Shown piece by piece: positions 35,215 to 43,265 of a stretch of 64,000 nt of DNA. Numbering within the stretch: the first letter of the stretch is position 1; every line of letters begins with the position of its first letter. This DNA is from Amycolatopsis echigonensis (GTDB taxonomy: Bacteria > Actinomycetota > Actinomycetes > Mycobacteriales > Pseudonocardiaceae). The position numbers and the translations under genes were made by a program. The stretch is taken from assembly GCF_014174495.1 (NCBI RefSeq), contig NZ_JACJHR010000038.1, positions 17,141 through 81,140 on the forward strand, written 5' to 3'. Below the pieces are notes generated by a model that did not search any database, was not told where the DNA came from, and saw nothing but the letters and a program-made list of their open reading frames with translations.

Positions 35215-35640
35215 TCACACCGTCTCGGGGAGGTACTTCGCGTAGGCCGCGCGCACCTCCGGGGGCGGTTCCGTCTTGCGGTAGTTCTCGGTGTCGACGA
35301 ACACGTACCGCAGCCGGATCTCGGTCGTCACCGTGTCGCCGCGGCGGACTTCCAGCTCGAACTGCATCGACGTGGTGCCCAGGTGCACGAGGTACACCGC
35401 GACCACCAGCTCGTCGTCGAAGCGGCACGGCGCGAAATACCGCAGGTTCGACTCGGCGACCACCAGGTCGACACCGGTGGCGAGCAGTCCGTCGTGCGAG
35501 CCGAAGAGCGCTCTCTCCACTTCGAACGCCGCCATGTCCGCGTACGCCAGGTAATGCGCGTTGAAGACGATCCCCTGGCCGTCGCATTCGTGGTAGCGCA
35601 CGCGCAGGGGCATTTCGACGAGAGGGCGGCGTTCGGTCAC
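35215..35640 (-). CDS. 4HBT-type acyl-CoA thioesterase
   Basis: A 141-residue single hot-dog-fold protein. ECDGQGIVFNAHYLAYAD, with the catalytic Asp replaced or displaced as in YbgC-like members, is the family signature at residues 18-35. FVDTENYRKT sits near the end. These enzymes hydrolyse acyl-CoA thioesters of varied chain length, and the substrate cannot be predicted. It starts with GTG, lies 16 bases after the TAXI gene stop position on the same strand, and precedes trmL by 7 bases. It may belong to the same transcript. Confidence 0.85.
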   Translation of the reverse strand: MTERRPLVEMPLRVRYHECDGQGIVFNAHYLAYADMAAFEVERALFGSHDGLLATGVDLVVAESNLRYFAPCRFDDELVVAVYLVHLGTTSMQFELEVRRGDTVTTEIRLRYVFVDTENYRKTEPPPEVRAAYAKYLPETV

Positions 35641-35656
35641 GGCACCAATCTAGCGA

Positions 35657-36598
35657 TCACCCGTGCAGCGCGCGGTAGGTGTCGGCCGCGCCGCGGTGCA
35701 GCGGGACCGGCTGGGTGCCGATGAGCGTCCGCACGTCCAGGAACTGCGTCCCGACGGCCTGCGCGGGCACGAGTTCGGCGGCGCGTTCGACGAGCACCCG
35801 GACCACTGCCGCGGCGACGTCGAAGGGCAGCTTGGGGGAACAGACCAACAGGTTCGCGACGCCGATCGTGCCGAGCGCGCCGACCCCGCGGTATGCCCCG
35901 GCGGGCACTTGCACCTGCTCGTACAGCGGCCCGTACGCCTTGCGCAGCTGGGGGAGCACCGACGTCAGCGGGATGAGCGAGAGCGGCGTCGTCCGGTTGA
36001 GATCGGCGAGGGCGGGCGTCGGGATCCCGCCGGACCAGAGGAACGCGTCGATCCGGTGGTCGTGCAGCGCGGCGACGGCGTCGTTCAACGGAAGGTGCTG
36101 CTCCTGGACCGGGACTCCGCTCGCGGCGAAGACCCGTTCGCCCAGCTGCGCGGCGCCGGACCGGCTCGCGCCGACCGAGATCGGCCGTCCGGCCAGCGAA
36201 CGCAGGTCGGTGAGCTGGTCCTCGGCGCGGACGACCAGCTGCAGGTAGTTCTCGTAGACGCGGCCGAGTGCTTGCAGCGGAACGGGTTTCCCGAACGGCG
36301 AGCCGCCGGTGATGGCCGATTGCGCCACGTCGGCGAGCGCGAGGCCGAAGTCGGCCGTTCCGTCCTGGACCCGCTGCACGTTCTCGACGCTCGCCTCAGT
36401 GGGGAGCGCGCTGCAGCGCAGCCGCGGTTCGGCGCGCGACAGTTCGGCGGCCAGGACCTCCGCGAAAGCCAGGTAGAAGCCGCCGGGTTCGCCCGCCGCG
36501 ATGGTGATCTTCCGCTCCGGGCCGCGGTAGGTGTCGTCGCAGGCGGCGAGCGCGAGGGCGAGGCCGCCGAGGATCGCGGCGCGGCGGGTGACGGTCAT
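35657..36598 (-). CDS. TAXI family solute-binding lipoprotein
   Basis: A 313-residue extracytoplasmic binding protein of the TRAP-associated TAXI family. The signal peptide AAILGGLALALAACDDT has a lipobox. IAAGEPGGFYLAFAEVLA, FGLALADVAQ and VGASRSGAAQLGERVF are family segments that form the carboxylate-binding cleft. The ATG at 36598 overlaps the stop of the histidine kinase gene by 4 bases. No TRAP membrane subunit (DctM/DctQ type) is present. The coupling to a kinase and regulator suggests it presents a ligand to the sensor rather than feeding a TRAP transporter. Confidence 0.88.
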   Translation of the reverse strand: MTVTRRAAILGGLALALAACDDTYRGPERKITIAAGEPGGFYLAFAEVLAAELSRAEPRLRCSALPTEASVENVQRVQDGTADFGLALADVAQSAITGGSPFGKPVPLQALGRVYENYLQLVVRAEDQLTDLRSLAGRPISVGASRSGAAQLGERVFAASGVPVQEQHLPLNDAVAALHDHRIDAFLWSGGIPTPALADLNRTTPLSLIPLTSVLPQLRKAYGPLYEQVQVPAGAYRGVGALGTIGVANLLVCSPKLPFDVAAAVVRVLVERAAELVPAQAVGTQFLDVRTLIGTQPVPLHRGAADTYRALHG

Positions 36599-37983
36599 GG
36601 CGTCCCCGCCGCGGGCAGCGTGATCCGGACTTGGAGACCGTGCGGTTCGACCGCGCGCAACTCCAGAACCCCGCCACGGGCGCGGGTTTGCTCGCGGGCG
36701 ATGGCGAGTCCGAGGCCGGTTCCGCGCGGCGCGCCGTCGCCGCCCGCGCGCCAGAACCGTTCGGTGGCCCGGGCGAGATCCTCCGGCGGGAGACCGGGAC
36801 CGTCGTCGGCGACGACCAGCGTGACACTGTCCGAAGTGGACTCCCAACTGGCGGTGATGGTCGCACCCCGGCCGGCGTGGTGGACGGCGTTGTCCAGCAG
36901 GACGTCGAGAATCTGCGCGAGTTCGCTCTCTGGCGTGCGTACCAACAGCGGCTCTGTGTGCCCCTCGCACGGCACGAGCGTCGCGCCGGCTTCGTCGGCG
37001 GACAACCGCCACGCGTCAACTCGTTCCGCCACGACGGCGGCCAGGTCGGCGGGTTCGTCGTCGGCGCGCGCGGCCAGCCGGGTCGCCGTGCTTTCCGCGG
37101 TGGCGAGGGCGAGCAGACCGTCGAGAATCCGTTCCAGCCGTTCGACTTCGGCCACCGTGGCCTCGTAGGCCGGGCGGTTCTCGACCTCGGTGCCGAGCAG
37201 GTCGAGCCGGAGCCGGAGCGCGGCCATCGGGTTCCGCAGCTGGTGCGACGTGTCCGCGACGAGCCGCTGCTGCTGGTTCGCCGACTCGACCACCGCGTCG
37301 GACATCCGGTTCACCGACGCCGCGAGCGACCGCAATTCGCGCGGCCCGGACCGTTCCGGCACCTGCGCCCGGCGTCCGCCCGCCACGGCCAGCACGCCGG
37401 TTTCCAGCTCCACCAACGGCCGCACCATCCATCGCGACAGAAGGACCGCCAGCAACACAAACAGCGCCGCGACCACCATCGCCCCGGCCGCGATCGCGCT
37501 CCACGCCGCTTCGACGTCCGCCGCCGCGGCGGTCACCGAAGCGCGCAGCAGGACTACGCCCGACACGCGCGTCCCGGTGCCGACTGGGCGGGCGAACAGC
37601 ACCGGAGTGTCCGACCACGGCCGGATCCGCTCGACCGGCGCTTCCGGCTCGTTCCGCAGCGTCGCCTCGATCAGGGTCCGCGCGTCCCGATCGCTGCAGG
37701 TCAGGCCGCCGGTTTCGACCAGCGGCCGCCGCTGCGCGTCGACGATCAGCACGCCTTCGCTGTATAACGACGAATACTGCCGCGCGTCGGCGCTCAACGC
37801 GGCTGCGTCGCCGGAATCGACGGCCTGTTGCGCGAGCACCACGAAGCGGTCGACGTCGCTGTTGCGCGAAATCACGAGCTGCTGCGTCCGCTGGTCGGCG
37901 GTCGCGGACAGCAACGGCACCGCGAACGCCGCCACGACGGCGAGCGCGAGCGTGACCAGGACAGCCAGCAGGCGAGTGCGCAC
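36595..37983 (-). CDS. Sensor histidine kinase
   Basis: A 462-residue membrane kinase. The first span is RLLAVLVTLALAVVAAFAV, followed by an extracytoplasmic sensor of about 130 residues. A second span, AIAAGAMVVAALFVLLAVLL, leads to a HAMP segment. The dimerisation helix has the phosphorylated His (about residue 247) in DTSHQLRNPMAAL. The ATPase has the N box LLDNAVHHAG and the G boxes ADDGPGLPP and GTGLGLAIA. The GTG start is 3 bases after the response regulator stop. The layout recalls TctE-type carboxylate sensors that use a partner binding protein. Confidence 0.93.
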   Translation of the reverse strand: MRTRLLAVLVTLALAVVAAFAVPLLSATADQRTQQLVISRNSDVDRFVVLAQQAVDSGDAAALSADARQYSSLYSEGVLIVDAQRRPLVETGGLTCSDRDARTLIEATLRNEPEAPVERIRPWSDTPVLFARPVGTGTRVSGVVLLRASVTAAAADVEAAWSAIAAGAMVVAALFVLLAVLLSRWMVRPLVELETGVLAVAGGRRAQVPERSGPRELRSLAASVNRMSDAVVESANQQQRLVADTSHQLRNPMAALRLRLDLLGTEVENRPAYEATVAEVERLERILDGLLALATAESTATRLAARADDEPADLAAVVAERVDAWRLSADEAGATLVPCEGHTEPLLVRTPESELAQILDVLLDNAVHHAGRGATITASWESTSDSVTLVVADDGPGLPPEDLARATERFWRAGGDGAPRGTGLGLAIAREQTRARGGVLELRAVEPHGLQVRITLPAAGTP

Positions 37984-37986
37984 CGA

Positions 37987-38652
37987 TCAGCTCCGGCCGA
38001 GCCGGTAGCCGAAGCCGCGGATCGTGGTGAGCAGGCCGGGCCGGTCGAGTTTCGCGCGCAGCTGCGTCATGTGGACGTCCAGCGAACGCGAAACGGCGAG
38101 GTACGCGTCGCCCCACACCTCGTCCATCAGCTGCTGGCGGCTCACCGCCGTGCCCGGCCGCGCGGCGAGCACCGCCAGCACCGCGAATTCCTTGGTGGTC
38201 AGCCCGATGTCCCGGCCGCCGACGACGACCCGGCGTGCGCCCAGATCGATCTCGACGTCCTCGATCCGCACGACCGGGTCTTTCGGGGCGGGGGAGGAGT
38301 TGCCCGCCCGCCGCGCGACAGCGTCCATCCGGGCAAGCAGTTCGGCCATCCGCACCGGCTTGGCCAGGTAGTCGTCCGCGCCGAAGCGCAGCGCCCGGAC
38401 GACCGAACGCTCGTCGTCGCGCGCGGTCAGCACGATCACCGGCACCGGCGACACCTGGCGGATCTTGCGCAGCACGTCGAGCCCGTCGAGGTCCGGCAGA
38501 CCGAGGTCGAGGAGCAGCAGGTCCGCGTCCCGGTGCCGGGTGAGGGCGTCCGACCCGCGGCCGACCGCGGCGACGGAGTGGCCGTGCGCACCCAGCGTTT
38601 CGGCGAGTGCCCGGGCGACACCGGTGTCGTCCTCCACGAGCAGCACGCGCAC
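37987..38652 (-). CDS. OmpR family response regulator
   Basis: A 221-residue regulator with an N-terminal receiver domain and a C-terminal winged helix. The phosphoacceptor is Asp49 in LLLLDLGLPDLDG. VIVLTARDDE and DDYLAKPVRMAEL carry the switch Thr and the conserved Lys. The effector domain includes LTTKEFAVLAVLA and the recognition region SRSLDVHMTQLRAKLD. The GTG start has GGGAGG 6 bases upstream, 14 bases after the MFS gene. It is coupled to the kinase gene and probably controls the MFS-regulator-kinase-TAXI operon. Confidence 0.93.
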   Translation of the reverse strand: MRVLLVEDDTGVARALAETLGAHGHSVAAVGRGSDALTRHRDADLLLLDLGLPDLDGLDVLRKIRQVSPVPVIVLTARDDERSVVRALRFGADDYLAKPVRMAELLARMDAVARRAGNSSPAPKDPVVRIEDVEIDLGARRVVVGGRDIGLTTKEFAVLAVLAARPGTAVSRQQLMDEVWGDAYLAVSRSLDVHMTQLRAKLDRPGLLTTIRGFGYRLGRS

Positions 38653-38666
38653 GGCCGTCCTCCCGG

Positions 38667-39989
38667 TCAGTCCTCGCCGCGTTCGAGGGCGGACGAACGC
38701 GAAGTTTCCCGCATTGTCGCGTACACGACGAGCGACACGAGAACGCAACCCGCGACATACCAGAAGAAGAGCGATTCGTGCCCCGCCTTCTTCAGCGCCT
38801 GGGCGATCAGCTCGGCGGTCCCGCCGAAGATCGCGACGGTGAGCGCGTAGGGCAGGCCGACGCCGATCGCGCGGATCCGCGTCGGGAACAGCTCGGCTTT
38901 CACGATCGCGTTGATCGAGGTGTAGCCGGTCACGATCACCAGCGCGCCGAGCAGCAGCAGGAAGGCGAGGAACGGCTGGCTGGTGCGCGCCATCAAGGTC
39001 ATGATCGGCACGGTCAGCAGGGTGCCCGCGATGCCGAAGAACATCAGCAGCTTCCGCCGGCCGATCCGGTCCGACAGCCGTCCGGCCAGCGGCTGCAGGA
39101 TCGCGAAGACCAGCAACGCGAGGAACATGATCACGGTGACCGTGCGCCGCGGGATGTGCGCGGTGTTCTCCAGGAACTTCTGGGTGTAGGTGGCGTAGGT
39201 GTAGAACGCGACCGTGCCGCCGAGCGTCAGGCCGACCACGAGCAGGATCTCCCGCGGGTACTTCACGAGCTGGCGCAGCGTGCCGCGCTCGCCCTTGCCG
39301 GCTTCGGCGTTTTCGGTGACCCGCTCGTAGCTTTCGGACTCGTCCATTGACCGCCGCAGCGCCATCACGATGACCGCCGCGAGCGCGCCGACGACGAACG
39401 CGATCCGCCAGCCCCAGTCGCCCATCTGCTTGTCGGTGAGCACGCTTTGCAGGATCAGCTGCAGCCCGAGCGCGAGCAGCTGCCCGCCGACGAGCGTCAC
39501 GTACTGGAAGCTGGAGTAGAACCCGCGCTTGCCCGGAGTGGCCACTTCGGACAGATACGTCGCCGAGGTGGAGTACTCGCCGCCGACCGAAAGCCCTTGC
39601 AGCAGCCGGGAAAACACCAGCAGGATCGGCGCCGCGATGCCGATCGCCGAATAGCCCGGCGTCACCGCGATGAGCAGAGAGCCGCACGCCATCATGGAAA
39701 CCGAGAGGACGAGCGCGGAACGCCGCCCGTAGCGGTCGGCGAAACGGCCGAGAAGCCAGCCGCCGAGCGGGCGCATGAGGAATCCGACGGCGAACACGGC
39801 CGCGGTGTTGAGGAACTGCGCCGTGGCGTCGCCGCCGGGGAAGAACGCCTTCGCGAAGTAGACGGTGAACGCCGAATAGGCGTACCAGTCGTACCACTCG
39901 ACGAGATTTCCGATCGAGCCGCGCAGCACGTTGCCGACCACGCGCCGCTCGTCCCGCGCCGAGCCGGCGTCCTGGATCCGGGTAGTCAT
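38667..39989 (-). CDS. MFS transporter of the metabolite:H+ symporter (MHS) type
   Basis: A 440-residue, 12-span proton symporter of the ShiA/KgtP/ProP group, which imports small carboxylates or betaines. GNLVEWYDWYAYSAF at the first span, GRFADRYGRRSALVLS after span 2, and SVGGEYSTSATYLSE in span 4 are signature segments. GRLSDRIGRRKLLMF is the second-half repeat. The ATG at 39989 has AGGAGG 6 bases upstream; the upstream open frame is not transporter sequence. It heads the operon with the two-component system and TAXI lipoprotein. The ligand sensed by that system is probably its substrate. Confidence 0.92.
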   Translation of the reverse strand: MTTRIQDAGSARDERRVVGNVLRGSIGNLVEWYDWYAYSAFTVYFAKAFFPGGDATAQFLNTAAVFAVGFLMRPLGGWLLGRFADRYGRRSALVLSVSMMACGSLLIAVTPGYSAIGIAAPILLVFSRLLQGLSVGGEYSTSATYLSEVATPGKRGFYSSFQYVTLVGGQLLALGLQLILQSVLTDKQMGDWGWRIAFVVGALAAVIVMALRRSMDESESYERVTENAEAGKGERGTLRQLVKYPREILLVVGLTLGGTVAFYTYATYTQKFLENTAHIPRRTVTVIMFLALLVFAILQPLAGRLSDRIGRRKLLMFFGIAGTLLTVPIMTLMARTSQPFLAFLLLLGALVIVTGYTSINAIVKAELFPTRIRAIGVGLPYALTVAIFGGTAELIAQALKKAGHESLFFWYVAGCVLVSLVVYATMRETSRSSALERGED

Positions 39990-40156
39990 CTTTGACCTCC
40001 TGTGTCGCGACTCACGGTGACCAACCGGCGGGTAACCATCAAGGTCGAAGCGCGGTTCCTTACCGTCGCTTAGGACGGGAGTGCCGGGTGCGCCGCCGGT
40101 CAGCGCAGCCGATAGCCTCAAGCGGGCGCAACAGCGAAGACGACGAGGAGAACGCA

Positions 40157-40861
40157 GTGGGACGGTCGGTCTTGGTCACCGGCGGCAACCGGGGCATCGG
40201 GCTGGCCATCGCCCGCGACCTCGCCGAGCAGGGGCATCAGGTCGCGGTCACGCACCGCGGGTCGGGCGCGCCGGACGGGCTTTTCGGCGTGCGGGCCGAC
40301 GTCACCGACGCCGAGCAGGTGGACGCGGCGTTCAAGCTCGTCGAGGAGCACCAGGGGCCGGTCGAGGTCCTGGTGTCCAACGCCGGGCTCACCGACGACA
40401 CCCTGCTCATGCGGATGTCGGAGGAGCAGTTCGAGCGCGTGCTGAACGCGAACCTCACCGGGGCGTTCCGCGTCGCCAAACGGGCCTCGCGGGGCATGCT
40501 GCGCGCCCGCTGGGGCCGGTTCGTGTTCATCTCGTCCGTGGTGGGCCTTTCCGGCTCGGCCGGGCAGGCGAACTACGCCGCGTCGAAGGCCGGCCTGGTC
40601 GGCTTCGCGCGTTCGCTCGCGCGGGAGCTGGGCTCGCGCAACATCACCGCGAACGTGGTCGCGCCCGGCTTCGTGCACACCGACATGACCGACGCCTTGA
40701 GCGAGGACCGGCGCAAGGAGATCCTCGCCAACGTCCCGTCCGGCCGCTACGCCGAACCGGCCGAAATCGCCGCGGCGGTGCGCTACCTGTCCTCGGACGA
40801 GGCGGGCTACGTCAACGGCGCGGTGCTGCCCGTCGACGGCGGCCTCGGCCTCGGCCACTGA
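40157..40861 (+). CDS. fabG: 3-oxoacyl-ACP reductase FabG
   Basis: A 234-residue short-chain dehydrogenase reducing 3-oxoacyl-ACP with NADPH in type II fatty-acid synthesis. The cofactor loop is TGGNRGIG. The catalytic residues are Ser in FISSVVG and Tyr/Lys in YAASK. It ends with SDEAGYVNGAVLPVDGGLGL. The GTG start has GAGGAG 6 bases upstream. With inhA 49 bases downstream it reproduces the mycobacterial fabG1-inhA pair, and together they feed FAS-II elongation. The upstream gap (39990-40156) is shared with the divergent MFS gene. Confidence 0.94.
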   Translation: MGRSVLVTGGNRGIGLAIARDLAEQGHQVAVTHRGSGAPDGLFGVRADVTDAEQVDAAFKLVEEHQGPVEVLVSNAGLTDDTLLMRMSEEQFERVLNANLTGAFRVAKRASRGMLRARWGRFVFISSVVGLSGSAGQANYAASKAGLVGFARSLARELGSRNITANVVAPGFVHTDMTDALSEDRRKEILANVPSGRYAEPAEIAAAVRYLSSDEAGYVNGAVLPVDGGLGLGH

Positions 40862-40910
40862 TTCTCTTCCCGCACTTCCCGAGAAGACCATCCACGACCT
40901 GGAGGACGTG

Positions 40911-41678
40911 TTGCCCGGATTGCTCGAAGGCAAGCGGCTGCTGATCACCGGCGTCATCACCGACGCCTCGCTCGCGTTCCACGCGGCCCGCATCGCCCAG
41001 CAGGAGGGCGCGAAGGTCGTGCTCACCGGCTTCGGACGGCTGTCGCTGGTGGAGCGCATCGCCAAGCGGCTGCCCGAGCCCGCCCCGGTGCTGGAACTGG
41101 ACGTCACGAACCAGGAGCACCTCGACTCGCTCGCCGACCGCGTCCGCGAGCACGTCGACGGCCTCGACGGCGTGCTGCACTCGATCGGCTTCGCGCCGCA
41201 GAGCTGCCTCGGCGCGCCGTTCCTGGACGCCCCCAGCGACGACGTGAAGGTCGCGGTGGACGTCTCGGCGTTCTCGTTCAAGTCGCTCGCCGTCGCGACG
41301 CTGCCGCTGCTCGGCCGCGGCTCCTCGATCGTCGGCATGGACTTCGACGCGCGCGTCGCGTGGCCGGTCTACAACTGGATGGGCGTCGCGAAGGCCGCGC
41401 TGGAGTCGGTGAACCGGTACCTGGCCAAGGAACTCGGCCCGCGGGGCATCCGGGTCAACCTGGTCAGCGCCGGCCCGATGAAGACCATGGCCGCGAAGTC
41501 CATCCCCGGCTTCGGCGAACTCGAAGGCGGCTGGGACGGCCGCGCGCCGCTCGGCTGGGACTCCGCGGACCCGGAGCCGACCGCCAAGACGGTGTGCGCG
41601 GTGCTGTCCGACTGGCTGCCCGCCACCACCGGGTCGATGATCATGGTCGACGGCGGAGTGCACGCGCTCGGCATCTGA
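40911..41678 (+). CDS. inhA: NADH-dependent enoyl-ACP reductase (InhA/FabI)
   Basis: A 255-residue enoyl-ACP reductase that completes each FAS-II cycle and is the target of isoniazid in mycobacteria. The N-terminus MPGLLEGKRLLITGVITD aligns with the M. tuberculosis form. LHSIGFAPQ corresponds to the InhA segment holding Ser94, and the catalytic Tyr/Lys are in YNWMGVAK. DWLPATTGSMIMVDGG closes the fold. I chose TTG 40911 over GTG 40908 because the GGAGG site is then 5 bases away and the N-terminus matches the family. A terminator follows at 41693. Confidence 0.95.
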   Translation: MPGLLEGKRLLITGVITDASLAFHAARIAQQEGAKVVLTGFGRLSLVERIAKRLPEPAPVLELDVTNQEHLDSLADRVREHVDGLDGVLHSIGFAPQSCLGAPFLDAPSDDVKVAVDVSAFSFKSLAVATLPLLGRGSSIVGMDFDARVAWPVYNWMGVAKAALESVNRYLAKELGPRGIRVNLVSAGPMKTMAAKSIPGFGELEGGWDGRAPLGWDSADPEPTAKTVCAVLSDWLPATTGSMIMVDGGVHALGI

Positions 41679-41692
41679 GCTGACAGTGGAAT

Positions 41693-41725
41693 GGCCCTGC
41701 GGGAACGCTCCCGCAGGGCCGTTTT
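41693..41725. terminator. Rho-independent terminator
   Basis: ggccctgcggga (41693-41704) pairs with tcccgcagggcc (41709-41720) over 12 bp with a 4-base loop, followed by gttttcc. This is a classic intrinsic terminator for inhA. It also lies directly beyond the convergent MFS stop and may serve that gene as well. Confidence 0.9.
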
Positions 41726-41728
41726 CCT

Positions 41729-42898
41729 TTAGGCGTTCACGAGTTGCGGCGCGGTGTCGCGCCGGTGCAAGCGCAGCGCATACGTGAGGGCCGACAGCGC
41801 GAGTGCTCCGAGCGCGACGCTCACCCACGCCACGCTGGAAAAGCCCAGCCCGGCGCTGATCGTCGTCCCGCCGAGCCACGGGCCCACGGTGTTGCCGACA
41901 TTGAACGCGGACGTCGTGCTCGCGCCGACGAGCGTCGAGGTGCCGCCCGCCGCGGAGTAAGCCCGCACATTGAGCGCCGGGTTCGCCGCGAAGCCAGCCG
42001 CGCCGAGGACGAGCACTGCGGCCACCGCTACGACGGGGTTGGCCGCGAAGGCAAGCGTGACGAGAGCGGCGACAGCGATGCCGAGACTGCCGTAAAGCGT
42101 CGCGAACGGATACGCGTCGGCAAGCTTGCCGCCAGCGAAAATCCCGATGACCGCACCGCCGCCGAACAACGCGAGCACGAGCGGCACGGCGGATTCGGGC
42201 AGTCCCGCGACGGAGACCAGCAGGGGAGCGAGGTAGCTGAACGTCGCGAACACCATCGCCTGCAGCAGCGCGATCACGCCGAGCGCGAGCCACAACCGGC
42301 TGCGGCGGAACACGCGCAGTTCTTCGGCGATCCGCGGCGCTTCAGTTTCCTTGGCGGTGCGCGGAACCGACAGCAGGACGGCGAAGGCGGCGACGGCGGT
42401 CAGCGCGGCGACCGCCCAGAACGCGCTCCGCCAGCCCGCGTGCTGTCCGAGCAGCGTGCCCGCCGGAACCCCGACGACGTTCGCGACCGTGAGCCCGCCG
42501 ACCAGCACCGCGAGCGCCTGCCCGCGCCGGGCTTCCGGCACGAGATTCACGGTGGTCGCGGCGGCGACGGCCCAGAATCCGGCGCAGGCGACGGCGGCGA
42601 TGACGCGGGTGGCGAAGAGGATTCCGTAACCGTCGGCGACCGCGCCGATGACGTGTGCCGCGCTGAAGACGACGAGCAGCCCGAGGAGGGTGGTCCGCCG
42701 GGGAAGCCGGAACGTGCCGACGGCGAGCAGCGGGGCGCCGACGACCATGCCGATGGCGAAGGCGGAGATCAGCAGGCCCGCGTCCGGGATGCTGACGCCG
42801 AGGTCGGAGGCCATTCCGGGGAGGAGGCCGGTGATCATGAACTCGGAGGTGCCCAGGGCGAAGATGCTGAGCCCTAGCACGAAGACGGCTGGGGGCAT
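41729..42898 (-). CDS. MFS efflux transporter (DHA1, AraJ-like)
   Basis: A 389-residue, 12-span drug:H+ antiporter-type transporter. The opening VLGLSIFALGTSEFMITGLL is typical of the AraJ/YdhP/CmlA branch of DHA1. LPRRTTLLGLLVVFS and the GVPAGTLLGQHAGWRSAFW antiporter motif C-like segment follow. ATG 42898 has only a weak purine site upstream. A TetR gene lies upstream on the same strand, separated by a family A repeat, and is its likely repressor. The substrate is unknown. Confidence 0.88.
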   Translation of the reverse strand: MPPAVFVLGLSIFALGTSEFMITGLLPGMASDLGVSIPDAGLLISAFAIGMVVGAPLLAVGTFRLPRRTTLLGLLVVFSAAHVIGAVADGYGILFATRVIAAVACAGFWAVAAATTVNLVPEARRGQALAVLVGGLTVANVVGVPAGTLLGQHAGWRSAFWAVAALTAVAAFAVLLSVPRTAKETEAPRIAEELRVFRRSRLWLALGVIALLQAMVFATFSYLAPLLVSVAGLPESAVPLVLALFGGGAVIGIFAGGKLADAYPFATLYGSLGIAVAALVTLAFAANPVVAVAAVLVLGAAGFAANPALNVRAYSAAGGTSTLVGASTTSAFNVGNTVGPWLGGTTISAGLGFSSVAWVSVALGALALSALTYALRLHRRDTAPQLVNA

Positions 42899-42982
42899 CG
42901 GAGAGCTCGCTTTCTGGAATCGGCGGTACAGAATTGGGGTGGGGGTGTGGTGGTGTGGGCGTGGGTGAGACGGGTGGGGTGT

Positions 42983-43255
42983 GGGGGCGGCTCGTCGCCT
43001 GGCGGCGACATTGCAGGTGGGTGTGTGTGGGGCACCCCGAAGCTTGATTGTGCTGACGGTTCGGGAGTGCTTGTCAAGGCGGGAAAGATGCCTTGACAAG
43101 CACTCCCGAACCGCAGGGGGGCTTCGTATCGGGGTGCGGGGGTGGTGTGGGTGCCTCGATTGTTGGGTGTGGTGGTGGCGGTTTGGTGGGGTGGGGCTGG
43201 TGCTCCGATGTGGCAGTGGGTGGGTCTGGCGTACCGAGCGCCGTGTCCTGGTTGT
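42983..43255 (-). repeat. Structured repeat family A, copy 2 (reversed)
   Basis: The core 24-bp hairpin (43057-43080 with 43090-43113) has the same 9-base loop as copy 1, read on the minus strand. The outer stem and the small gtcgcc/ggcgac hairpin (about 42986-43002) are also present. In four stem positions its bases differ from copies 1 or 3 but stay paired. It starts about 12 bases after the TetR stop and runs in the TetR direction. It fills the 367-base gap before the MFS gene, and no real ORF is seen there. Confidence 0.9.
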
Positions 43256-43265
43256 GGGTGGTCAG

